Source: Tannerella sp. (lineage in GTDB: Bacteria > Bacteroidota > Bacteroidia > Bacteroidales > Tannerellaceae). From it: 19,762 bases of DNA. Below the pieces are notes generated by a model. That model saw nothing but the letters and a program-made list of their open reading frames with translations, was not told where the DNA came from and did no database searches. The stretch spans positions 1-19,762 of the forward strand of contig JAITHS010000299.1 of the NCBI GenBank assembly GCA_031279875.1, in the 5' to 3' direction. Made by a program: the position numbers and the translations under genes. Positions 1 through 5,884 of this stretch are shown in pieces (position 1 is the first letter of the stretch; every line of letters starts with the position of its first letter).

Positions 1-18
1 CTTACAGAGGGCGCAATC

Positions 19-40
19 AAGTGTCGTCCCATGCGGGACT
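19..40. repeat. Palindromic repeat, copy 1
   Basis: Contains AAGTGTCGTCCC followed by ATGCGGGACT. The inverted arms GTCCC (26-30) and GGGAC (35-39) flank a 4-nt loop. It matches copy 2 at 89-110 in 21 of 22 positions; the flanks do not match. This behaves like a small dispersed palindromic (REP-like) unit rather than part of a gene. Confidence 0.65.
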
Positions 41-88
41 ATTGTTGATATGACTCCTCTCACCGGAGACTAAAGTCACCGGTTAATA

Positions 89-110
89 AAGTGTCGTCCC
101 CTGCGGGACT
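89..110. repeat. Palindromic repeat, copy 2
   Basis: Same unit as 19-40, with loop CTGC instead of ATGC; arms GTCCC at 96-100 and GGGAC at 105-109. The copies start 70 bp apart and the sequence between them is unrelated to other parts of the window. Confidence 0.65.
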
Positions 111-396
111 GCGTGGTACCGTCATCCAATTTCGCTTAGTGCTATCATTCCTGCTACCAATGACGTTTTTACTTAACTGCATCATTACGAGGTCGTTAAC
201 GTACAGGTTATTCGCTTACAGTCAGATGTTTACAGGTACTAAATCATTTTTAATAAAGTCGGACCTAAATAGCTCATCGTTTATGACGAAAGAGCAAAAC
301 GAAGAAAAAACAATTTTTCGAGGTTCCCTTATATGCCTTATCCCAAAAAAGATGAGGAAAAGAAGACAATATCTATACGGATCATGTAAATTATAA

Positions 397-1425
397 TCAA
401 CAATTAAGGTGATTATCAAGTATCCTCCATCTTCCGTCTTTGTCGGCGCCGATACGCTCTATGATTTTTTTATCTTTTAATTTCCTGACATTGTTTTCTA
501 TGGTGCGTTTGGGGGTGTTTAAGAACGTTGCTATTTGAGCAATTGTTATATTCGGATTGTCTTTCATTGCGGACAGGATGCTTTTTTGCAGTTCATTTAC
601 ACCACCATTTACACCACCGTTTACACCACCGTTTTTATCGTCCTTTATTTCGCCCCGTTCATATTTTGCCTTGAAATCAGCTGACGCTTCTTTGAGCGCA
701 TGGAGCATAAAGGCGGCAAAAATTCCGCTGTCGTTGTTGGTTGTGGAGCGGCGGATTGCTTTGTAATAATCCTGTTGATTGTGTGCCACCACAGTTTCCA
801 CCGGCAGCCACGCGAAAATCGGGTTTGTTTGATACAGAAGAAGCGTTTGCCACATACGCCCCATTCTTCCGTTGCCATCCATAAACGGATGGATGAACTC
901 AAACTCATAATGAAAGATGCAACTTTTGACGACTTGCGGCAGTTTGGCGTTTTTTACCCATTCGAGCAGTTGAGACATCAATATCGTCACTTGCGAATGC
1001 GGCGGAGCAATATGAATCGGAACATTCCCCGAAAATACGCCGACACCTGCGTTGCGATATTTGCCGGCGTTTTCCACCAGACCATTCATCAAAAGTGCGT
1101 GCTGTTTGAGCAAATCCTTTTCGTTGTAGGGGTCGCAATCAAGTAATTCATCATAAGCAGTAATGGCGTTTTTGACTTCCAAAATATCCTTTGCCGGACC
1201 TGAAACACGTTTTCCATTGACGATATCGGTAACTTGCTGCAAAGTAAGCGAGTTGGCCTCAATCCACAAAGAAGAATGAATGGTTTTGATGCGGTTTTCC
1301 TTGCGCAGTTCGGGCGTTAAAGCGTTTTCACGGATAATGTTGATACGCTCCAAATCGGCCGCAATTTCGTAAGCGGAAGTCAATATTTCATCGGTGATTT
1401 TGTATATCGGCGTGTAATTTTCCAT
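397..1425 (-). CDS. Fic family protein with C-terminal HTH (Fic-1)
   Basis: Fic enzymes transfer AMP, or another nucleotide part, from a nucleotide to hydroxyl groups of target proteins. The full active-site motif HPFMDGNGRMGR lies at residues 179-190, with the catalytic His and the phosphate-binding GNGR. The N-terminal inhibitory helix region is recognisable at 51-60 (SSLWIEANSL). Its regulatory Glu is kept, but the motif reads SxxxEA where class II Fic proteins have S/TxxxE(G/N). After the Fic core come three tandem GGVN units (266-277) and a winged-helix-like tail (about 278-337). The ATG lies 2 bp after the stop of the neighbouring paralogue, so it is the last gene of the run. The paralogues share roughly 40-50% identity over the core by eye. 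Target unknown; the HTH tail suggests DNA binding or self-regulation (inference). Confidence 0.9.
   Translation of the reverse strand: MENYTPIYKITDEILTSAYEIAADLERINIIRENALTPELRKENRIKTIHSSLWIEANSLTLQQVTDIVNGKRVSGPAKDILEVKNAITAYDELLDCDPYNEKDLLKQHALLMNGLVENAGKYRNAGVGVFSGNVPIHIAPPHSQVTILMSQLLEWVKNAKLPQVVKSCIFHYEFEFIHPFMDGNGRMGRMWQTLLLYQTNPIFAWLPVETVVAHNQQDYYKAIRRSTTNNDSGIFAAFMLHALKEASADFKAKYERGEIKDDKNGGVNGGVNGGVNELQKSILSAMKDNPNITIAQIATFLNTPKRTIENNVRKLKDKKIIERIGADKDGRWRILDNHLNC
595..630 (-). repeat. 12-bp tandem repeat, 3 copies, in Fic-1
   Basis: Three head-to-tail copies of ATTTACACCACC or GTTTACACCACC (plus strand) at 595-606, 607-618 and 619-630. On the coding strand each encodes Gly-Gly-Val-Asn. 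Because the unit is a multiple of three, gain or loss of copies changes linker length without a frameshift. The repeat lies between the Fic core and the HTH tail. Confidence 0.9.
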
Positions 1426-1427
1426 GA

Positions 1428-2465
1428 TTATAAATTGGTGAGTGGTTCGGTTTTGAGTGATTTTGTTGCCAAAAAGTATTTTCTCGTTTTGCGTTCTCCC
1501 TGCGCCACAAGCAATCCGGTTTCGACTAATTTGGCAAATTGTTTTTTGACGGTTTCCGTTTTTTTTCCGCTCAATAGTCCTGCGTTATAATTATCTATAT
1601 AGCCGTTGGTTAGGAGGTAGTTCCCGATTTGATTGATAAAGGCTTTGTCGGTAGCGCTCAGTTTATCGGTAATTTTATCGGTAATTTTATCGGTAAAATT
1701 GTGGACGGCATATTCCTGCAAAGTTTCTAAAATACGCATCAGCATAAACTCAACAAAGAGTGTCGCTTCGCTGTTCTGTTTTCGCGACTGTTCCAATGCG
1801 TTGTAATATGCCGACTGGTTTTTATAGACAAGCGTTTCCACCGGTAGCCATTGAAAAAGTTCGTTGTGTTGGCTCAAAATCAGCGTTTGCCAGAGACGTC
1901 CCATTCTGCCGTTGCCGTCTTGGAAAGGGTGAATGGTTTCGATTTCAAAATGAAAGACAGAGGATTTGACAAGCGGGTGAATCGTATCGGCTTTTCCCCA
2001 TGCAAACAAATCCGAAATCAAACTATGCACAAATTGCTGGCGTGCGCCGATGTGAACCGCGTTTCCTTTGCCGTCAAAAACGCCGACATCGCCGGTGCGG
2101 AATATGCCGGACTGTTTCACCAAACCCGCCGTCAAGATTTTATGCGCATTCAAAAAATCCTTAACGGAAAACGGATTGAACGAGAGCAGTTTTTCATAGA
2201 CGAGATGTGCGTTTTTGACTTCCTGTATTTCTCGCGGATTGCCCAAGACCTTTTTGCCCTCGATAATATCCGTTACTTGCCCAAGCGTGAGGGAATTGTT
2301 TTCGATGGCGAGCGATGACTGAATGGATTTCAGGCGATTTGCTTTGCGCAGTCGCAGGTCAATGTTATGCTCAACGGATGCCATTTGTCCGATTTTTTCG
2401 GAAATAGCGGCAACCAAATCCAATGTTTTTGGTGTTATGGTGAACGGTGGTTTGCTTGTTTTCAT
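1428..2465 (-). CDS. Fic family protein with C-terminal HTH-like tail (Fic-2)
   Basis: This is a paralogue of the gene that follows it. The active-site motif HPFQDGNGRMGR is at residues 179-190. The inhibitory motif SLAIEN at 51-56 fits the class II S/TxxxE(G/N) pattern, so this copy should be held inactive by its own Glu until released (family knowledge). A conserved LPVET segment follows the core at 207-211 and occurs in both copies. Residues 258-268 carry a TDKI tandem repeat, followed by a tail with a likely winged helix (about 270-335). The start ATG overlaps the stop of the upstream short ORF as ATGA, implying translational coupling. The target is not known; AMP transfer to a host protein or toxin-like activity are both possible. 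Confidence 0.9.
   Translation of the reverse strand: MKTSKPPFTITPKTLDLVAAISEKIGQMASVEHNIDLRLRKANRLKSIQSSLAIENNSLTLGQVTDIIEGKKVLGNPREIQEVKNAHLVYEKLLSFNPFSVKDFLNAHKILTAGLVKQSGIFRTGDVGVFDGKGNAVHIGARQQFVHSLISDLFAWGKADTIHPLVKSSVFHFEIETIHPFQDGNGRMGRLWQTLILSQHNELFQWLPVETLVYKNQSAYYNALEQSRKQNSEATLFVEFMLMRILETLQEYAVHNFTDKITDKITDKLSATDKAFINQIGNYLLTNGYIDNYNAGLLSGKKTETVKKQFAKLVETGLLVAQGERKTRKYFLATKSLKTEPLTNL
1662..1697 (-). repeat. 12-bp tandem repeat, 3 copies, in Fic-2
   Basis: Copies of TTTATCGGTAAT (plus strand) lie at 1662-1673 and 1674-1685, with a third copy ending in AAA at 1686-1697. On the coding strand they encode Ile/Phe-Thr-Asp-Lys units. The unit is unrelated in sequence to the 12-bp repeat of the neighbouring Fic gene but sits at the equivalent protein position. 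Confidence 0.9.
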
Positions 2466-2683
2466 TGCGTTTCGATATTGGCGGTGAGCGTGCTTGCTTC
2501 TTTAATGTAATATTCTCTTTCTGTTTTATTTTCCAGCCTCATAATCAGGCGAATATTCGTCCAACTGAGATTCGCTACGCAGTGCGTAGCGAATTGGTCG
2601 AAATCGGGGAAGACAATGTAAAATTGTCTGATATTTTTCAAATTCGCCTCCGAAAAGCCCTTGCCGAGCGTATTTTCTTTCAT
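2462..2683 (-). CDS. Truncated YhcG-type (DUF1016) N-terminal domain
   Basis: This 73-residue protein resembles the middle of the DUF1016/YhcG N-terminal domain: GKGFSEANLKNIRQFY, then a LSW motif, then EREYYIKEA and TLTANIET. Full YhcG proteins have about 70 more residues in front and a PD-(D/E)XK nuclease domain behind; neither is present. A few residues also seem lost between EA and TLTANIET, where relatives usually have a GWS-like segment. It starts 7 bp after fmt and its stop overlaps the start of Fic-2 (ATGA). Most likely it is a relic of a defence-type nuclease gene that remains translated, perhaps now serving mainly to couple translation of Fic-2. A working mini-protein cannot be excluded. 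The family call comes from recalled motifs, without a search. Confidence 0.65.
   Translation of the reverse strand: MKENTLGKGFSEANLKNIRQFYIVFPDFDQFATHCVANLSWTNIRLIMRLENKTEREYYIKEASTLTANIETQ
2570..2594. repeat. Perfect 11-bp inverted repeat within the YhcG relic
   Basis: Arms ATTCGCTACGC (2570-2580) and GCGTAGCGAAT (2584-2594) flank a 3-nt loop AGT. It lies inside the coding sequence of the short YhcG-type protein, at the variable stretch just before its LSW motif. It could fold as a strong hairpin in the mRNA. Confidence 0.85.
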
Positions 2684-2690
2684 AATTATT

Positions 2691-3641
2691 TCAAACTAAT
2701 GTGTTACCATTGAGGAAATTTTTTACCGACATCGTTTTTTTACCGGCTACTTGAAGCGTCAGGATGCGCAGAAAGCCGTCGTTGCAGGCTATGTCGAGAA
2801 ATGTTTTGTTGTCGGTTCTGATGCTGCCGGGCGGTGATGAGTGTTGTTCAAAGAGTTTTTCGCAGGCAAATATTTTCATCGTAATATGCACGCCGCTATC
2901 GGCTACTATCTCGGTATGTGCGGCGGGGTATGGCGACAAACCGCGAATGAAATCATAAACCTTTACGACCGGTTGCGACCAGTTTACGGCACATGTTTCT
3001 TTGAATATTTTCGGCGCAGGATGTAGAACGCTGTCGGTATGTTGAGGCGTTGATGCGACGTTGCCGTTGCCGTTGATAATCATCTCGACCGTTTCTACAA
3101 CAAGTGCCGCTCCGACAGTCATCAGCCGGTCGTGAACCGCCCCTGCATTGTCGTCGTCGGCAATAGGTATTCGTATCTGTTTGATAATCTTACCGGTATC
3201 AATATCGTGAGTGATAAAAAATGTTGTAACACCTGTTTCCGTTTCGCCGTTCATTACGGCATGATTTATCGGCGCCGCTCCGCGATATTGCGGCAGCAGC
3301 GAGGCATGAAGGTTGATACAGCCGTAACGTGGCATCGACCACACGGCTTGGGGTAACATCCTGAATGCTACAACTATTTGAACATCAGCATTAAGAGCAT
3401 CAAGAGCGAGGATAAAATTCTCGTCGCGTAACTTTTCGGGCTGCAACACTGTAAGTCCCTGCGACAGAGCGTATTGTTTGACCGGCGACGGCTGTAACTC
3501 GCTGCCGTGACGGCCTATCGGCTTGTCGGCTACCGTTACTACACCGACTACGTTATAACCGCTTTCAACTAATGCTTTCAAACTCGCAACAGCAAATTCG
3601 GGCGTACCCATAAATATGATTCGTAAGTCTTCTTTTTTCAT
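2691..3641 (-). CDS. fmt: Methionyl-tRNA formyltransferase
   Basis: Formylates the amino group of Met-tRNA(fMet) using 10-formyl-tetrahydrofolate, in the cytoplasm, to allow translation initiation. The N-terminal Rossmann-type domain starts with RIIFMGTPEFAV (7-18). The signature INLHASLLPQYRGAAP spans 109-124 and includes Asn110 and His112; with Asp148 in the DIDTG segment these match the catalytic residues of the family. The C-terminal domain (about 210-316) ends in LQVAGKKTMSVKNFLNGN, as is usual, so at 316 residues it is full length. Its ATG overlaps the stop of the thioesterase gene by 4 nt (3638-3641), indicating coupled translation. Confidence 0.97.
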   Translation of the reverse strand: MKKEDLRIIFMGTPEFAVASLKALVESGYNVVGVVTVADKPIGRHGSELQPSPVKQYALSQGLTVLQPEKLRDENFILALDALNADVQIVVAFRMLPQAVWSMPRYGCINLHASLLPQYRGAAPINHAVMNGETETGVTTFFITHDIDTGKIIKQIRIPIADDDNAGAVHDRLMTVGAALVVETVEMIINGNGNVASTPQHTDSVLHPAPKIFKETCAVNWSQPVVKVYDFIRGLSPYPAAHTEIVADSGVHITMKIFACEKLFEQHSSPPGSIRTDNKTFLDIACNDGFLRILTLQVAGKKTMSVKNFLNGNTLV

Positions 3642-4054
3642 TTTACAGGTTCAAAAGGAAGTTCGGTACCTTTATTATAGCCCATGCCGTTGAAAGAGGC
3701 TACCAAATCGCCTGCTTCGTTGGTTACGCTTACTTCGATGCCGGACAGTTTGCCGCCTTTGTACGTCTCGCGGGCGTCGGCATAAAGATAGCCGCTGCTT
3801 TCGGCGCGATAGAATTGTATGTTGGACGAGATGCCGAGAACTAACCGCGCATGGCTGTTGACGGCTGCAGCAAAGGCGAGGTCGGCAAGCGTAAATATAG
3901 CTCCGCCCTGACAAACGCCGCCGCCGTTGAGGTGTTTGTCTTGTATCCGCATACGTGCGCGGGCTGTGCCGTTGCCTACTTCAAGCAATTCAATATCAGC
4001 CCCGACAGCAAATCTGTCGTTACGAAAAAAATCTTTTACCGTCATTTTTTGCAA
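3638..4054 (-). CDS. PaaI-family hotdog thioesterase
   Basis: A single hotdog-fold domain of 138 residues, the usual length for PaaI-type acyl-CoA thioesterases, which hydrolyse acyl- or aryl-CoA in the cytoplasm. The signature region HLNGGGVCQGGAIFTLADLA spans 41-60, with the helix that carries Asp58 and continues into FAAAVN. The position that is His in many PaaI enzymes (HGG) is Gln49 here (QGG), which may alter catalysis or substrate. It lies 5 bp after the HU-like gene and overlaps fmt by 4 nt, so it is the middle gene of a co-transcribed set. The substrate cannot be told from sequence. Confidence 0.88.
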   Translation of the reverse strand: MQKMTVKDFFRNDRFAVGADIELLEVGNGTARARMRIQDKHLNGGGVCQGGAIFTLADLAFAAAVNSHARLVLGISSNIQFYRAESSGYLYADARETYKGGKLSGIEVSVTNEAGDLVASFNGMGYNKGTELPFEPVK

Positions 4055-4059
4055 TCGCT

Positions 4060-4431
4060 CTATGCCGGATTGTATTTTATTTCCGTCAAGCCTTTTTTCA
4101 GTTCCGTACTCGGGGTAAAGATAACTTTTGCCGTGATAGTTTCGGATTTGAAGGCTGACGGTGTTTCGGCGCCTTCGCCCGACAGGTTGAGGCGTAATGT
4201 GCCGAAGTCGCCCAACTGAACGCTCATACCTATTTTTAAGAAGGTAGGAAGTTCGTCGAGGAAGTTACTCAACACGTTTTCGATGTCTCCGCGTGTGAGC
4301 GAACTGCGACCTGCAATTTCTTTGGCGAGGTCTTTAACTGTTAATTTACCCACGTTTACTGCATTCGGATACCATTTCTTCGGTGCAGAAGGCTGGGACG
4401 GGTTGCCTTTTTCGATTAATTTAAATTTCAT
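4060..4431 (-). CDS. HU-family DNA-binding protein (HU-HIG type)
   Basis: Histone-like protein of 123 residues, longer than classical HU (about 90) because of an N-terminal extension, as in the HU-related family common in Bacteroidota. The HU fold is visible from KLTVKDLAKEIAGRSSLTRGDIENVLSNFLDELP (about 29-62) through the strand GDFGTLRL (74-81) to the C-terminal helix. It would bind and bend DNA in the nucleoid. It is the first gene of the minus-strand run. A TATCTTTG promoter element lies about 120 bp upstream, and the leader carries a large hairpin, so regulation of the mRNA leader is plausible (inference). Confidence 0.9.
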   Translation of the reverse strand: MKFKLIEKGNPSQPSAPKKWYPNAVNVGKLTVKDLAKEIAGRSSLTRGDIENVLSNFLDELPTFLKIGMSVQLGDFGTLRLNLSGEGAETPSAFKSETITAKVIFTPSTELKKGLTEIKYNPA

Positions 4432-4465
4432 AACAATAAAAATTTATTAGTAAAACAACAAAGTA

Positions 4466-4526
4466 AAATTTCCGTCTATACGCACATAAATTTCCGTATA
4501 GACGCAGTAAAATTTCCGTATAGAGA
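4466..4526. repeat. 22-bp direct repeat array, about 2.8 copies
   Basis: Copies begin AAATTTCCGT at 4466, 4488 and 4510, with a period of exactly 22 bp. Copies 1 and 2 continue as CTATACGCACAT and ATAGACGCAGTA; copy 3 breaks off after ATAGAGAG. The array lies between the divergent HU-like and RseC-like genes, within the predicted HU leader. Nothing coding is seen here. Confidence 0.8.
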
Positions 4527-4553
4527 GAAATTTCACTGCGTCTATATGGAAAT
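4490..4553. repeat. Large imperfect hairpin in HU/rseC intergenic region
   Basis: The arm 4490-4516 is the reverse complement of 4527-4553 at 25 of 27 positions (mismatches at 4496/4547 and 4509/4534), around a 10-nt loop at 4517-4526. The right arm is an inverted copy of the 22-bp direct repeat unit. On the minus strand the predicted transcription start (around 4548) falls in the right arm, so most of the hairpin would be in the HU mRNA leader. Confidence 0.85.
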
Positions 4554-4554
4554 G

Positions 4555-4562
4555 CAAAGATA
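4555..4562 (-). promoter_or_regulatory. Bacteroidota -7 element for HU operon
   Basis: The minus strand reads TATCTTTG, a match to the TAnnTTTG element used by the primary sigma factor in Bacteroidota. A TTTG is found upstream at 4586-4589 with a 23-bp spacer, slightly longer than usual. It would start transcription near 4548. Confidence 0.5.
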
Positions 4563-4604
4563 GTAAAAAAAATTTATTTTATACACAAACGCAGAAAAAT
4601 TTAG

Positions 4605-4612
4605 TACCTTTG
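4605..4612 (+). promoter_or_regulatory. Bacteroidota -7 element for rseC-rnfB
   Basis: TACCTTTG matches TAnnTTTG, giving a leader of about 22 nt before the ATG at 4641. The surrounding TACCTTTGCAGCCGA is nearly identical to the element upstream of the phosphofructokinase gene (TACCTTTGCATCCGA). No clear TTTG at -33 was seen; an A/T-rich tract lies upstream. Confidence 0.55.
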
Positions 4613-4640
4613 CAGCCGAATTGTAAAGAATAATTCTTTT

Positions 4641-5063
4641 ATGACAGAGTTTATTGAACATAGCGGGACAGTAGAAAAGATTGACAGCCAGTTTGTTATC
4701 GTCAGGATAGAAGAGCCTGTTACCGACTGTAACATCTGTCAGGCGCGTAATGTGTGCATCGCGGCAGGCAGCGGCGCCAAATATGTTACGGTAAGTTCTG
4801 CGGGGATACCGGAGACGATTTCAAAAGGGACACGTGTAACCGTCAAAGGTCGGTCTGCAATGAGCAGTGTAGCCGTTGTGCTGGCTTTTGTTGTTCCTGT
4901 CATTCTCATTACGGTTGCCGTAACGCTCGTTATTGCCATGACCGGCAACGACGGTTTCGGGGCGCTGGCAGGCCTGATTGTTTTAATTCTTTACTATTTA
5001 GCGCTTTATATATGTCGTAATAAACTATCGAAGCGTTTTGTTTTTACAATAACTAAAATATAA
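4641..5063 (+). CDS. RseC/MucC-like membrane protein
   Basis: A 140-residue protein of the RseC/MucC family, often found just ahead of rnf genes and named for sigma-E or SoxR-reducing roles in Proteobacteria; in Bacteroidota it travels with rnfB. The soluble N-terminal part holds the family cysteine cluster (Cys30, Cys33, Cys39 in CNICQARNVC). Two hydrophobic helices follow, at about 76-100 and 107-128, and the tail is basic. This predicts an inner-membrane protein with a redox-active or metal-binding cytoplasmic segment. Only 1 bp separates its stop from rnfB, so the two form one transcript. The exact biochemical role in this phylum is not settled. Confidence 0.85.
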   Translation: MTEFIEHSGTVEKIDSQFVIVRIEEPVTDCNICQARNVCIAAGSGAKYVTVSSAGIPETISKGTRVTVKGRSAMSSVAVVLAFVVPVILITVAVTLVIAMTGNDGFGALAGLIVLILYYLALYICRNKLSKRFVFTITKI

Positions 5064-5064
5064 T

Positions 5065-5883
5065 ATGTACGTAGCAATTATTACATTAGGCATTATCGGA
5101 GCGTTATCGGCTCTCATTTTGTTTTTCATCTCGAAGAAATTTGAAGTCGTTGAAGACCCGCGTATAGGTCTTGTAACGGAGGTTTTACCGGGAGCCAACT
5201 GCGGAGGTTGCGGCTTTCCGGGCTGCGGCGGGTTTGCGAACGCCTGCGTCAAAGCCGAAGCGCTCGACGACCTGCTCTGTCCTGTGGGCGGCGCTGCGGT
5301 CATGAAGCAGATAGCCGCAATTATGGGGAAAGATGCTACCGAAGCGGCGCCTAAAATAGCCGTAGTGCGCTGTAACGGCACTTGCGACGTCCGTCCGCGC
5401 ACTAATATTTACGACGGCGCATCATCCTGCGCTATCGCAGCGGCGCTATATGCCGGAGATACCGGATGTTCTTACGGATGTCTCGGATTAGGCGACTGCG
5501 CGACAGCCTGTACATTCGGCGCCATTATGATTGACGCTACGACCGGTTTGCCTGTCGTTGACGAAGATAAATGTACATCCTGCGGCGCATGTGTTAAAGC
5601 ATGTCCTAAAAAAATCATCGAACTGCGGAAGAAAGGCCCCAAATCGCGCCGTCTTTTTGTTTCGTGCATGAACCGCGATAAAGGAGGTGTAGCCCGCAAA
5701 GCCTGCGCCAATGCCTGCATAGGTTGCAGCAAGTGCGTTAAGGAATGTGCTTTCGAGGCGCTGACTGTTACCGACAATCTGGCGTTTATCGACGACGCCC
5801 GCTGTCGCCTTTGCCGCAAATGCGTAACGGTTTGCCCTACCGGAGCAATCCATGAATTGAATTTTCCACCACGCAAAGAATAA
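5065..5883 (+). CDS. rnfB: RnfB-type ferredoxin subunit
   Basis: The Fe-S subunit that passes electrons into the Rnf complex (ferredoxin:NAD oxidoreductase linked to ion pumping). It has an N-terminal membrane helix (about 3-22), then the 4Fe-4S domain with Cys46, Cys49, Cys54 and Cys72. A cysteine-rich region follows (Cys135, 139, 145, 149), then ferredoxin motifs CxxCxxCxxxC at 170-180, 218-228 and 247-257. Length (272) and order are normal for the family, with no broken motif. It is co-transcribed with the RseC-like gene. The genes usually next in line (rnfC, D, G, E, A) are missing: a minus-strand gene ends 1 bp downstream. It may serve a complex encoded elsewhere, or act alone as an electron-transfer protein. 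Confidence 0.92.
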   Translation: MYVAIITLGIIGALSALILFFISKKFEVVEDPRIGLVTEVLPGANCGGCGFPGCGGFANACVKAEALDDLLCPVGGAAVMKQIAAIMGKDATEAAPKIAVVRCNGTCDVRPRTNIYDGASSCAIAAALYAGDTGCSYGCLGLGDCATACTFGAIMIDATTGLPVVDEDKCTSCGACVKACPKKIIELRKKGPKSRRLFVSCMNRDKGGVARKACANACIGCSKCVKECAFEALTVTDNLAFIDDARCRLCRKCVTVCPTGAIHELNFPPRKE

Positions 5884-5884
5884 T

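Larger units (their letters stand above)
1..396. other. Gene-poor left end with repeats
   Basis: No convincing gene is visible in this stretch, which lies downstream of the last Fic gene. It contains two near-identical copies of a short palindromic repeat (19-40 and 89-110) and a direct repeat CACCGG at 63-68 and 77-82. Open frames exist but have the mixed composition of non-coding DNA, and the longest one starts inside a repeat copy. A possible scrap of a small basic protein start is seen at 333-389. The region could be decayed mobile DNA, but no transposase or integrase sequence was recognised. Confidence 0.5.

Noticed and set aside
91..396. Plus-strand open frame of 101 residues
   Set aside because: It starts with GTG inside a palindromic repeat copy, has irregular composition, and no promoter or family resemblance was seen.
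222..419. Minus-strand open frame of 65 residues running into the Fic-1 3' end
   Set aside because: It overlaps the end of a clear gene, shows no domain pattern, and lies in low-complexity A/T-rich DNA.
2447..2713. Plus-strand frame of 88 residues across the fmt/Fic junction
   Set aside because: It is opposite the YhcG-like relic, whose minus-strand frame has recognisable domain motifs and tight operon spacing.
4466..4553. CRISPR array
   Set aside because: Repeats are contiguous without unique spacers, include an inverted copy, and no cas gene is present.
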